A program made the translations under genes and the position numbers. The notes beneath the pieces are model-generated. The model did no database searches, had not been told where the DNA came from, and saw only the letters and a list, made by a program, of their open reading frames with translations. From Paenibacillus sp. FSL W8-0426 (lineage in GTDB: Bacteria > Bacillota > Bacilli > Paenibacillales > Paenibacillaceae): a stretch of DNA of 64,000 nt. The stretch is from assembly GCF_037969725.1 (NCBI RefSeq), contig NZ_CP150203.1, forward strand, positions 1,566,001 through 1,630,000. The letters run 5' to 3'. Positions 7,794-16,869 of the stretch are shown here, piece after piece (within the stretch, counting starts at the first letter, position 1; the number at the start of each line of letters is the position of its first letter).

Positions 7794-8570
7794 ATGGACC
7801 ATTATCTGTCGACGGACGTATGGCAGCAAACGGTGAAAGACTACTCACTCAGGATTGGCGATCCACCTGAAGATAGTCTCCGTACCATTGCTCTAAGCCA
7901 GTTGCATGAAGAAGCTGCATGCCGCGAGTATATAAGCTGGCTTACGGAGTATATCGGTGCACCTGACATGAGGGTTGCCGCTTCTATGCTGGCTAAACGA
8001 ATCGGCTATCTGTGGATTGCCCCGTTGCTGACCGCGATGACCTTTCATCATCAGAAAATGTCCTTCTCGCTGGACAACAGCTACCTCTACCATTCGACTC
8101 TTACAGCTACTGAAGGCGGAACACGTTTTCCTTTTCTCGCCGTGAACGGGCTTCGGGCAGAAACGCTAACGGAAGACAGGGAAGTTTGGCGGAAAGAGAT
8201 GATCGAGGAGTTGTTTGCGGTACGGCTTTCGCCGCTGTTACAGACGCTTGCTACCGTTGGCCCTCTTTCGATGAGTGTCCTCTGGGAAAATATGATGGTG
8301 CGTATTGCTCCGCTGTATACTCCTGATGTAGACGATGTTGGGCCAGAAAGCCAGCATATTCAAGCTGATTTTTCATATCTGACTCAAATAGCGTCTGGAC
8401 AAACCTTTGGCCTAAGAAAGAATCCGTTTACTCGATTCACCGAAAAGAAGGACAACGTTCCGGTTGCGAAGAACAAGCGCATCACCTGTTGTTTTTACTA
8501 CCAGATGTCCGGGGAATATTGCAGAAAATGTCCGAAAATTGACAATGAGAATGAATCTCAATTAAAATGA
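7794..8570 (+). CDS. FhuF-like ferric-siderophore reductase, 2Fe-2S C-terminus
   Basis: A 258-residue protein starting MDHYLSTDVW one base after the upstream stop, so it is translationally coupled to the binding protein. The last 30 residues hold the FhuF-type cluster: Cys232-Cys233, then Cys243 and Cys246 (CC-x9-C-x2-C). FhuF proteins are cytoplasmic iron-sulfur reductases that release iron from imported siderophores. The middle part is diverged, so the call rests on the cysteine motif plus the iron-regulated operon. A longer frame starts at 7704 inside the upstream gene, but its extra residues are an overlap artefact. Confidence 0.78.
   Translation: MDHYLSTDVWQQTVKDYSLRIGDPPEDSLRTIALSQLHEEAACREYISWLTEYIGAPDMRVAASMLAKRIGYLWIAPLLTAMTFHHQKMSFSLDNSYLYHSTLTATEGGTRFPFLAVNGLRAETLTEDREVWRKEMIEELFAVRLSPLLQTLATVGPLSMSVLWENMMVRIAPLYTPDVDDVGPESQHIQADFSYLTQIASGQTFGLRKNPFTRFTEKKDNVPVAKNKRITCCFYYQMSGEYCRKCPKIDNENESQLK
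8541..8561. promoter_or_regulatory. Second, weaker Fur-like inverted repeat
   Basis: GACAATGAGAATGAATCTCA contains TGAGA...TCTCA in a Fur-like spacing, overlapping the end of the fhuF-like gene and about 125 bases upstream of the AraC regulator start. It could give the regulator its own iron control. Match to consensus is moderate. Confidence 0.4.
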
Positions 8571-8684
8571 CAGCAGCAACAACTTTACCTTTGCTAACGG
8601 GCTCGCTTTAATTTTACAGGATGTATGCTGAGTCAGGTGGGTTCACGTTAGCGAAGGATGCTATTGTCAGGAGATGAGAGAAGT

Positions 8685-10406
8685 ATGCCGCTGCAAGAAC
8701 AGACAAGTCTATGGAGTGATACGACGATCAAGGTGCTTGACGTGTATAGCGGTATTTTACAGACAGGCAGTGTGCTTAGCGAAACCGAATTGACATCGAA
8801 TCTGTTGCTGCTGGCAGGAGGCGGAGAAGGGGAGCTCTCAATGAATGGTGAAGTTTGCCGCATTGGGGCTTCTTTTGCTGCTCATGTGGTTAAAGGATCA
8901 TCCTTTACGCTGACTGCCAGCTCAGACAACATGGATTATATCGTGATCATGTACAAGGCATCCTCCATGGAGGGAGCCTCCCTTGTTTTGCCCTCGCATC
9001 GCAAACACCCGCTGCGCACTTCGTTTGTTCAGCACCCTGGAACCCAGGCGGAATGGGTTCAGATGGCGGAGAAAATCGCGGCCAAATGGAGCCGGGGCGA
9101 AGGGCTGGAACGTTTTCACGCCAATGCGCTGATGCAGGGGATGCTCTACGAACTCATTATGGAGTATGAACGTGGTCAGGGCGGAGCGGAATCAGACATG
9201 GTGGATGTTGTCGCTGCGTATATAGCAGGGCATTATCGTCAGAATCTGGAGCTTAAAGAGCTGGCGGCACTTGCCGGATGCAGCGTAAGACAGCTGCAGC
9301 GACGGTTCAAACAAGAGAAGCAGCTCGGACCGATGGAATACGTCATCCAGCTGCGGATGGAGAGTGCATCGCGGATGCTGCGTCATACGGATGCTCCCAT
9401 CGGCGAAATCGCTGAGAGAATGGGGTATCGCGACACGTATTATTTCAGTAGGGCGTTTAAGAAATATTATGGTGTCCCTCCGCAGATCTATCGGCGTAAT
9501 GCCTCTTCCAGAACAGGTGCGCTCTCTGCGTATTCCTTACTGCAAACCCGCATGGCTTCTTGGTATGAGTCGTCCCAAGGCCCGGTGATTTGCCATATGC
9601 GAGGTGAATATGAGGTTACCGCATCTCCACGGCGTATCGCCGTGCTCGATGTTCAATATGCAGATCATTTGCTTGCGCTTGGGTTGTCCCCGGCAGGAAG
9701 CGTAGGATCGGGGAGTGCGGCGTTCCATTTCCCTCAATATATTCGGGCAAAACTTCAGGGAACCGAATTACTCGGAACCTATGAGTACCCCGATCTGCCC
9801 GCAGTGGAACGACTGGCTCCGGATCTCATTATCTGCACCGAAGTGCATGATCCGCATTATGAACGGTTAAGTCGAATCGCTCCAGTCCTCATGTTTAAGC
9901 GCAATGAGAGCTGGCAGACGATTCTGAGCCTGTTCGGTGAACTGACAGGCAAGCGAGCAGAGGCACAGCAAATACTTGCGGACTATCATCGACGAACCGC
10001 ATTGCTGTCAGAAGAACTTGCCCCAGTGCTGGCAGGCAAGAGCGTGGCACTGATTCGTCCGTTTGAGTCTATGGTTCGCGTACATACAGCCTCACATCGT
10101 ACAGGCGCTGTGCTCTATCGAGACCTGGGTCTGCCTGCCCCGTTATTTGTAGCCGATCCCTCCGACACGGCTTATCATATTTCAGTCGACAGACTGCCGG
10201 CTGTACATGCCAGCCACTACTTTTTGCTTAGCAGCGAAATCATGCAGGAGGGGATGTCTGCAACAGAGCAAAGTGTCTGGGGGATGCTGGATACGGATGA
10301 CCGACAGCGAATATACTCGGTAGATGCCGCGACATGGATCGGCTGTTATGGACCGACGGGCATCAATGGTATTATCGATCAGATTGCTCAGGCACTGTTG
10401 GCTTGA
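8685..10406 (+). CDS. AraC-family regulator fused to a siderophore-binding domain (Btr-like)
   Basis: A 573-residue protein in three parts: an N-terminal cupin-like sensor (~1-130), an AraC double helix-turn-helix (~165-265; LKELAALAGCSVRQLQRRFK and IGEIAERMGYRDTYYFSRAF), and a C-terminal periplasmic-binding-type domain (~275-573; RRIAVLDVQYADHLLALG, ALIRPFESMVRVH). The same architecture is known in Bacillus subtilis Btr, which binds bacillibactin in the cytoplasm and activates the feu uptake genes. Here the ligand domain resembles the lipoprotein at 6752, so the two probably recognise the same siderophore. The ATG at 8685 has an AGGAG site; an in-frame ATG at 8658 lacks one. A truncated paralogue lies at 59036. 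Confidence 0.85.
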   Translation: MPLQEQTSLWSDTTIKVLDVYSGILQTGSVLSETELTSNLLLLAGGGEGELSMNGEVCRIGASFAAHVVKGSSFTLTASSDNMDYIVIMYKASSMEGASLVLPSHRKHPLRTSFVQHPGTQAEWVQMAEKIAAKWSRGEGLERFHANALMQGMLYELIMEYERGQGGAESDMVDVVAAYIAGHYRQNLELKELAALAGCSVRQLQRRFKQEKQLGPMEYVIQLRMESASRMLRHTDAPIGEIAERMGYRDTYYFSRAFKKYYGVPPQIYRRNASSRTGALSAYSLLQTRMASWYESSQGPVICHMRGEYEVTASPRRIAVLDVQYADHLLALGLSPAGSVGSGSAAFHFPQYIRAKLQGTELLGTYEYPDLPAVERLAPDLIICTEVHDPHYERLSRIAPVLMFKRNESWQTILSLFGELTGKRAEAQQILADYHRRTALLSEELAPVLAGKSVALIRPFESMVRVHTASHRTGAVLYRDLGLPAPLFVADPSDTAYHISVDRLPAVHASHYFLLSSEIMQEGMSATEQSVWGMLDTDDRQRIYSVDAATWIGCYGPTGINGIIDQIAQALLA

Positions 10407-10570
10407 AAGCCATTCTGAACATTATAAAACGAAAAGAAACCGTTCCTTGGAAAATGGAAGTGGGCGCAACCATATACCTAAGGGGCGGTTTCTATCTATA
10501 TCACCTTACAAGGTGAATCGTCCCAGTGATATATCGCTGAGCATGGAATGCCACGAACACCGGAATATGG

Positions 10571-10590
10571 AGGTTGGGTCAACCTTTTTT
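10571..10590 (+). terminator. Rho-independent terminator
   Basis: AGGTTG and CAACCT form a short stem with a three-to-four-base loop, followed by six Ts. It lies 165 bases after the Btr-like gene and before the convergent AraC gene. A longer, looser pairing (GAAACCG at ~10437 with CGGTTTC at ~10490) lies closer to the stop codon. Confidence 0.6.
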
Positions 10591-10706
10591 CGAATCGAAT
10601 CATCAGACCCTAGGAATTAAATTTCATGAGATCACAGGATATGTTGAAATTAGGGAAAGTATCTACGCGGCAGGCTGTTCGGCTCTTGGTTCGCGAATGG
10701 ACCGAA

Positions 10707-13055
10707 TTAGGAGGTTTTGGGACCCTTTCCCTGCGTTAATCGTTGATCTGCCGCTTGTTGGTGCCGAAATTGACCCGGGGTAAGTCCCGTTCTGGCTTTG
10801 AAGATTTTATTGAAATAGCTGACGTTCGCGTATCCAATCTCCCGGCAGACCTCCTCAACGGAGGCATCTGTCTGCTTCAACAGCTCCATGGCACGTTTGA
10901 TGCGCAGCTGGATGAGATAGTCATTAACCGTCATGCCCGTTGACTCCTTGAAGATGCGACCCAAGTAGGACGAGCTGCGTTTTACGTGTTCTGCCACGTT
11001 ATCCACAGATATATTCTTATTATAATGGTTATCCATGAATTCCGTTGCCAGCTGAAGGGTCACATCCGTCATTTTGGAGCGCTTCTCCCGGTGGTAGTCG
11101 ATAATCTTGCTGCATATCGTTAAGACACATTCTTCCATATCCTGAACGGTTTCGGCCCGCGCCAGTGCATCGGTATAAGACGATCCTTCACCGATAACAG
11201 CGGTCACCTCGCCGCCAGTCTGAACGAGTGTTTTGACCAACTCCCCGCTCAATTGGACATACAGCTGATGAATATTGGCTTTACCCAGCCTTTGCTTCAG
11301 CACCTCCCGGGTGATGGCCCGGATCACGGCAGTACATTCCTCTTTATCCGTCTTCAGCAGGGATTGCTGCAGCTTCGTTTCGAGTTCGTACGGATAATAG
11401 TAGGTACCTTCTTCCGATTTCCACTCATCAAGGATCGAATAGGGCAGAATTTCGCCCTTCCCAATATAGATTTTCATATTTAGTGCCTCCTGTGTCTCGT
11501 TGTAAGCTGTACGCACGGCTTGTTCTCCGGAGTGAATACGGCTGACAGCGATGGTCACAGAGATCCCATAACGACTGAGAAAATATGATTTGAGACTTCT
11601 GGCTTGTTCTACAGGAAAGGTATCATCGGCATCCGAATGCAAGGAGAGAAGGATGACCGTGTGCCTGCTGTCTTTGACAAAAATTTCTCCGTCGATATCT
11701 TTTCCCAGTTCTTCCATCAGACCGTACTGGAGCAGATGGGAATGGAATAGATCCTCCGATCCCCTCATTGGCTGATGCTTCTCGAGTTCAAGGGTCAGGA
11801 CGGCAAAACGATTGAAATCAAGCTGTAATCCAAGCAGCTCTGCCGCATGGTCCGGTCTGTTTGGTGCTTCTTCTGGAACGTTGCCCTGGATTAAATCGTT
11901 CAGATACTTTTCCTTAATGGCCGTGCGATTTCCGGTGAGGAGTTCATCCACTTTCAGCTTTTCTTTGATTAAAATATCGCGGTTACGTGTCATCTGCTCA
12001 AATGAATGACGGATAAAGCCGGCTTCATCCGTGCTGCTTGGGCCGCCCGATTTGTCGCGTCGTTCGGACTCTTCAGAGCTCACAATATAGGAAATCACAC
12101 TTTGCAGCGGGCGATATAATCTTCTCGATAAAACATAGGAAATAGCAACAGCAGCCGTTATATATAGGATGGCGACTGTCCAAATGAGGACTTTAATTCG
12201 GTTCATGCCTTGCAGAAGGACGGATCGTTCGGTGATATCGACGAATCGCCAGCCTGTCATATCCGATGCAGTGTAGGATACGATCTGATCAGAATCGCCA
12301 ATATAATAGCCGCTGTCCGATGTTACCTGTTCAGCATCCCACTGCTGAAGAAGGGCTTCTCTGTCATGAGCATCGGAATAGAGGAGTTCACCCTGTGGAC
12401 CAATGACCATGATGGTGCCTTTCTTGCTATTGTAATGACTTAAGTAGTCGGCGAAGAGTCGATCCAGATTCAGATTAATGACGATCGCGCCCTCCACTTG
12501 GCCAATCAGCGGCATCTTCTGAATCAGGGAGGTCGCAGGATGTTCCGGAGAAAACCCGTTCGATCTTCCGGTTAACCAGACAGTACGAGATGCTGAGTCT
12601 TGATTTAAGGTATCCAGCCAGGACTGGTCAGCAAAGTCGGATATAGGAGATGTCTTTACCTCCGGACGTGATGTCAGGACAAGTTCAAGCGGGGCGTAGT
12701 ATAGATAGATGGAATCGATGTAGGGACTGAGCTTTTTTTGCTCTTCTACGAGAGTGGACAGATCAATTAATGAACTTACAGAGAGCTTGCCTCCGATGGT
12801 ATGGTACACATAGGATTGAGCCATCAGCAGACTATTGGCCGCATTTCCGATGGTGGTCAGCTCCTTATGAATCAGCTCCTTCTGCTGAGTCAAGACAGAT
12901 TCATTATAACTGATGGCATTACGGACACTGTTATCAGCCGAAATCATGTAAGTGACCGAAGAAATGAGAACAACAGTGATCAAAGCTATGGCAGTCATCG
13001 ATAGGAGCAGTTTAACGAACATGGAGTTATTTTTCATGGCTAAAAGTCCCCTCAT
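10707..13055 (-). CDS. Membrane-anchored AraC-family regulator with extracytoplasmic sensor (YesN-like output)
   Basis: A 782-residue protein. There is one transmembrane helix near residues 15-37, an extracellular sensor region of about 250 residues, a second helix near 288-310 (VLIWTVAILYITAAVAISYV), a linker resembling HAMP, and an AraC DNA-binding domain at the C-terminus (FMDNHYNKNISVDNVAEHVK; ATG of the second helix pair VEEVCREIGYANVSYFNKIF). In Paenibacillus such one-component proteins usually sense extracellular sugar and control an adjacent ABC importer, here the divergent gene at 13385. The start at 13055 has a perfect AAGGAGGGG site six bases upstream. Confidence 0.85.
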   Translation of the reverse strand: MRGLLAMKNNSMFVKLLLSMTAIALITVVLISSVTYMISADNSVRNAISYNESVLTQQKELIHKELTTIGNAANSLLMAQSYVYHTIGGKLSVSSLIDLSTLVEEQKKLSPYIDSIYLYYAPLELVLTSRPEVKTSPISDFADQSWLDTLNQDSASRTVWLTGRSNGFSPEHPATSLIQKMPLIGQVEGAIVINLNLDRLFADYLSHYNSKKGTIMVIGPQGELLYSDAHDREALLQQWDAEQVTSDSGYYIGDSDQIVSYTASDMTGWRFVDITERSVLLQGMNRIKVLIWTVAILYITAAVAISYVLSRRLYRPLQSVISYIVSSEESERRDKSGGPSSTDEAGFIRHSFEQMTRNRDILIKEKLKVDELLTGNRTAIKEKYLNDLIQGNVPEEAPNRPDHAAELLGLQLDFNRFAVLTLELEKHQPMRGSEDLFHSHLLQYGLMEELGKDIDGEIFVKDSRHTVILLSLHSDADDTFPVEQARSLKSYFLSRYGISVTIAVSRIHSGEQAVRTAYNETQEALNMKIYIGKGEILPYSILDEWKSEEGTYYYPYELETKLQQSLLKTDKEECTAVIRAITREVLKQRLGKANIHQLYVQLSGELVKTLVQTGGEVTAVIGEGSSYTDALARAETVQDMEECVLTICSKIIDYHREKRSKMTDVTLQLATEFMDNHYNKNISVDNVAEHVKRSSSYLGRIFKESTGMTVNDYLIQLRIKRAMELLKQTDASVEEVCREIGYANVSYFNKIFKARTGLTPGQFRHQQAADQRLTQGKGPKTS

Positions 13056-13384
13056 GGCAATCCCCTCCTTACCTCAGCAGTGGTAGCGCTTACAATAAAA
13101 TTTGATGATCTCAACAGTTGTGTGCAGTCCATTATATATCACACCAACGGAATTAGAACAGATCGAAATTGAAAAACATACAAAAAACGGAATAACGTCA
13201 GTGGCTCTACGCGGCTTCTGAAGCCAAAAACATAAAAAAAATGGAATGAGAGGATTGTGCGCCGGAAGGGTTAAAGCTTAAATTTTAAGTATGTAAAAAC
13301 CGTTTCCAATACCCGGCCGGGTCGTTATGCAGGATGCGGGATTCTCGAATCCAAAACCAATCCAACAACAGGGGGTAGGTTCTT
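13056..13384. promoter_or_regulatory. Divergent promoter region between the AraC regulator and the sugar-binding protein
   Basis: About 330 bases with no gene. It must carry promoters for both divergent genes. A small palindrome, GGCTTCTGAAGCC, lies at ~13213. I could not assign -10/-35 boxes with confidence. Confidence 0.45.
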
Positions 13385-14947
13385 TTGCGTAAAAGAATCA
13401 AAATTGTAAGCGTTATCTTGTTGGCTGTAAGTTTGGCGACAAGCTTGCTTAGCGGATGCACTTCCGAGACGAACACCTCAAGCCCGAGTCCAAATGCAGG
13501 AGAAACGCCGGGAGCAAACTCCAATCCGATTGAAATCTCCTGGGGCATTCATTTTGCCGCAGATGGAGTTGTCAATGACTCGGAGGTCCAGAAGTGGCTG
13601 GAGCAGAAGTTTAATGTAAAGATCAAACCCGTGAAGGTAACGGACGCCAGTATCGCTTCCGGGGAAATACCGGACATATTCATGCTTGGTGATCCTTCTA
13701 ATGTAATCGCTTACCAAAATCAGGGCGTGTTAATGAGCATTGATCAGAACATGTTGATGGAGAAAATGCCTGAATATTACGCGGATATTGAGAAAAAGAA
13801 AGAGCTTTTTCAGACCGTTACCGTCAATAACGAGCTGTGGGCTATCCCGATGTTTATCGATTTGAAGCCTTACGATCTGGGGATGTTGTGGCGTAAGGAC
13901 TGGCTGGATCAGGTCGGCATTCAGAAAGTCCCGGAGACGTTGGATGAATTCGAGGAAGCCGTTTATGCCTTTGCACAAAAGGATCCGGACGGTAACGGTG
14001 TGAAGGATACGTACGGGTTGACAGGAACGGCTACGTCCACGTGGTCATCCGGATTCTATTCCATCTTCGGGGCATTCGGTGTGGAGCCGACCATGTGGAT
14101 GGAGAGGGATGGTCAGATTGTAAACGGATCGATCATGCCTGAGACCAAGGAAGCCTTGGCGAAGCTGCGCAAATGGTATGCGGATGGTGTCATCGATCCG
14201 GAATTTATTACAGATACACAGGATTCATATCGTAAGAAACTGTATAACAACCGGATCGGCGTCATTGAAGAGCAGATCAGCAAAGGCGCTCTGCCGGAAT
14301 CGGTAACAGTCAAGGAAATGCTGGCACTAAATCCGGATGCCAAGATGGCATTTTCCAAAAATCCGAAGGGACCTGGCGGTGACGGCTCATGGGATTGGGG
14401 AATCAAGAGCAACTTCCTGGTTATCGGCAGCAAAGTAAAGGATCAGCCTGAGAAGCTCGAGAAGCTGTTCGAAATTCTACGGGCACAGAGCAGTGATGAA
14501 GAGACCATCAATATGACCAGCCTTGGGGTAAAGGGGGAGCAATGGGATTTTGCTGAGAACGGTGCTACCTCGGGGGCGACTACATTCCTGCCTGGATTCG
14601 ATAAGCAGGAGCAGCGGGATCAACTGGGAATCCGTCTGTTCTCTTTTGGTAACATTACCACCCAGGCTTATCGGGACAAATATTCCGATCCGAAGCTGAA
14701 TGAGGCGGTCAAAACGTATTCATCTGCTCCAAGATGGACCGATGCGCTGTTATTCTCTGTGCTGCCTTCGGACGGAAAATACAAACAGGAATTGACGTCA
14801 CTCATGCAAAAATATTTTGCACAAATCATCAGCGGCGAAATTCCTCTGACTGATTTTGATACATTCGTAACGGAATGGAAGGCAAAAGGCGGCGATGAAT
14901 TAACGAAGGAAGCCAATGAAATGTACCAAGCACAATTCAAAAAATAA
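13385..14947 (+). CDS. Extracellular solute-binding lipoprotein of a carbohydrate ABC importer
   Basis: A 520-residue lipoprotein. The TTG start is preceded by GGGGG. The signal peptide ends LSGC with Cys25. The mature part has the family-1 solute-binding look of LipO/YtcQ-type proteins: PEIPDIFMLGDPSNV-like cleft region, LWRKDWLDQVGIQKVPETLD and DPDGNGVKDTYGLTG. These proteins bind oligosaccharides for LplB/YtcP-type permeases, which follow directly. The ATPase is not encoded here; in Bacillota it is typically a shared MsmX-type protein. Expected control: the regulator at 10707. Confidence 0.88.
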   Translation: MRKRIKIVSVILLAVSLATSLLSGCTSETNTSSPSPNAGETPGANSNPIEISWGIHFAADGVVNDSEVQKWLEQKFNVKIKPVKVTDASIASGEIPDIFMLGDPSNVIAYQNQGVLMSIDQNMLMEKMPEYYADIEKKKELFQTVTVNNELWAIPMFIDLKPYDLGMLWRKDWLDQVGIQKVPETLDEFEEAVYAFAQKDPDGNGVKDTYGLTGTATSTWSSGFYSIFGAFGVEPTMWMERDGQIVNGSIMPETKEALAKLRKWYADGVIDPEFITDTQDSYRKKLYNNRIGVIEEQISKGALPESVTVKEMLALNPDAKMAFSKNPKGPGGDGSWDWGIKSNFLVIGSKVKDQPEKLEKLFEILRAQSSDEETINMTSLGVKGEQWDFAENGATSGATTFLPGFDKQEQRDQLGIRLFSFGNITTQAYRDKYSDPKLNEAVKTYSSAPRWTDALLFSVLPSDGKYKQELTSLMQKYFAQIISGEIPLTDFDTFVTEWKAKGGDELTKEANEMYQAQFKK

Positions 14948-14959
14948 CCCTGACTTGGC

Positions 14960-15003
14960 CCAGCCACCCGTGAGGGCTTAATCATCCCTTGCGGGAGGGC
15001 TGG
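14960..15003 (+). promoter_or_regulatory. Stem-loop between binding protein and permease genes
   Basis: CCAGCC (14960) pairs with GGCTGG (14998), with further pairing of CCCTTGCGGGAGGG inside. There is no T-run. In binding-protein operons such structures commonly stabilise the upstream mRNA and lower permease expression; that role is inferred. Confidence 0.5.
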
Positions 15004-15029
15004 CGGTTCGGTTTACAAGGAAGTGCGCC

Positions 15030-15929
15030 ATGAAAACGATAAAAAAACACGGAGAGCTGCTTTTATTATTTCTGTTCGCCTTCGCATTCTTCGTCGTATT
15101 TAAATACGGCCCTTTATATGGAGTGGTCATTGCCTTCAAGGATTTCCGGGTCGTCGACGGGATATGGGGAAGTCCGTGGGTCGGATTCCGCCATTTTCAG
15201 GAATTATTTCAGAATGGGGATTTTTATCGATTACTTAAAAATACCCTGCTCCTGAATTTATATCAGATGATCTTTGCTTTTCCCGCACCAATCATACTGG
15301 CGATTTTGCTTAACGAGGTGAGGTCAAGGTATTTCCAGCGGTTTATCCAGACGACCATGTACTTGCCTCATTTTGTATCGTGGGTCGTCATGTCCGGGCT
15401 GATTATTTATTTTCTCTCTCCAACGTCCGGCGTTGTAGGGGAAATTGTGAAGTGGTTTGGAGGGGAGCCTGTCTTTTATATGGGAAAGAAGGAATATTTC
15501 CGTCCGATTGTAGTCATCTCTTCGATTCTTAAGGATATCGGGTGGGGCTCGATTATCTACTTTGCAGCTTTGGCGGCGATCAACCCGGAGCTGCATGAAT
15601 CGGCCGTCATTGACGGAGCCAATCGGTGGCAGAGAATCATTCGAATTAATATCCCCTCCATTATGCCCACGGTCGCTATTATGTTCATTCTGAGTCTTGG
15701 TGGTTTCCTAAGCGCAAACTTCGAACAAATCATCAATCTGTTAAACCCGGTCAATTACGAAACGGGTGACGTCATCGATACTTATGTCTACAGGGTAGGT
15801 CTGCAGCAGTTTCAGTACAGCTACACGGCGGCCATTGGCTTGTTTAAATCGCTGGTAGGGCTCCTGCTGATTCTGGGGGCTAATCTGACCGTGCGAAAAT
15901 TGAGCCGCGGCGAGAGCGGTCTATGGTAA
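15030..15929 (+). CDS. Carbohydrate ABC transporter permease (LplB-like)
   Basis: A 299-residue membrane protein with about six hydrophobic helices. The EAA loop that contacts the ATPase reads ELHESAVIDGANRWQRIIRINIP near residue 190. The N-terminus (LLLFLFAFAFFVVFKYGPLYGVVIAFKDF) is typical of the LplB/YteP group, the first permease of oligosaccharide importers. It follows the binding protein after the stem-loop and precedes the second permease by 19 bases. Confidence 0.88.
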   Translation: MKTIKKHGELLLLFLFAFAFFVVFKYGPLYGVVIAFKDFRVVDGIWGSPWVGFRHFQELFQNGDFYRLLKNTLLLNLYQMIFAFPAPIILAILLNEVRSRYFQRFIQTTMYLPHFVSWVVMSGLIIYFLSPTSGVVGEIVKWFGGEPVFYMGKKEYFRPIVVISSILKDIGWGSIIYFAALAAINPELHESAVIDGANRWQRIIRINIPSIMPTVAIMFILSLGGFLSANFEQIINLLNPVNYETGDVIDTYVYRVGLQQFQYSYTAAIGLFKSLVGLLLILGANLTVRKLSRGESGLW

Positions 15930-15948
15930 AGGCAGGAGGAAGACAGTC

Positions 15949-16818
15949 ATGAAAATAAAAAGATGGCAAGAGCTCATTGCACCTGCCATGATCTACCTTA
16001 TTTTGTCCATCCTGGCACTCATCGTTGTGTACCCGTTCATTCATGTCCTGTCCGTCTCTTTCAGCGGTAGGGGAGAAGCTCTTCGAAGCGGATTTCATTT
16101 TTATCCTCGGGATTTCGAGTGGGAAGCATACCGCGGGCTGCTGGACTATCCATTAATCTGGTCAGGATATGCGAATACGCTGTTTCGGATGGTCGTAGGC
16201 ACGACCTTAACACTTCTCGTTACCGTCTGCGCCGCTTATCCGCTCTCCCGTCCCGATCTGCCCATGAAGCGGCTGCTGATCATGCTGCTGTTGTTCACGA
16301 TGATCTTCGATGGCGGGATTGTCCCGCAATATCTATTAATCAAAGAACTGCATCTGCTTAACACGCACTGGGTCTATGTGCTGCCATCCGCTGCCAATGC
16401 TTTTCATGTGCTTGTAATGATCTCGTTTTTTCGCTCCGTTCCGGATGCGCTGATCGAAGCAGCTCGTATCGACGGGGCAAGGGACTTGCGAATTCTGTTC
16501 CGGATCCTGCTCCCGCTGTCCATTCCGTCTCTAGTGACGATCGGGCTCTGGAATCTGGTTTACCACATTAATGCGTTTATGGATAACCTGCTTTACGTCA
16601 CCGATTCATCCAAATTCGTGCTGCAGCAGGTTGTCCGCCAGATCCTTATCGAGAGCAAGCTCGACCCGTTTACTACGGCGACGCTTGCAACACCACCTGC
16701 GCCGGAGAGCTTGAAAATGGCGGCTGTCATTGTCAGCTCTTTGCCGGTGATCGTCATGTATCCTTTCCTGCTTCGATATTTCGAAAAAGGAACCATGATT
16801 GGGTCTGTAAAAGGCTAG
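15949..16818 (+). CDS. Carbohydrate ABC transporter permease (LplC/YtcP-like)
   Basis: A 289-residue membrane protein. An N-terminal helix is followed by VYPFIHVLSVSFS, the usual LplC/YtcP opening. The EAA loop is ALIEAARIDGARDLRILFRI, and the tail FLLRYFEKGTMIGSVKG is a near-diagnostic end for this subfamily. A GGAGGA ribosome site lies about ten bases before the ATG. It pairs with the permease just upstream to form the channel of the importer whose binding protein is at 13385. Confidence 0.9.
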   Translation: MKIKRWQELIAPAMIYLILSILALIVVYPFIHVLSVSFSGRGEALRSGFHFYPRDFEWEAYRGLLDYPLIWSGYANTLFRMVVGTTLTLLVTVCAAYPLSRPDLPMKRLLIMLLLFTMIFDGGIVPQYLLIKELHLLNTHWVYVLPSAANAFHVLVMISFFRSVPDALIEAARIDGARDLRILFRILLPLSIPSLVTIGLWNLVYHINAFMDNLLYVTDSSKFVLQQVVRQILIESKLDPFTTATLATPPAPESLKMAAVIVSSLPVIVMYPFLLRYFEKGTMIGSVKG

Positions 16819-16869
16819 TGATCATGTGCGTTTTATCTGATTGATCTTAAAAGGGAGGTATTTCCAAAG

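Noticed and set aside
10574..10783. Short open frames in the 10.4-10.7 kb convergent gap
   Set aside because: They overlap the terminator and the end of the AraC gene and resemble no protein family.
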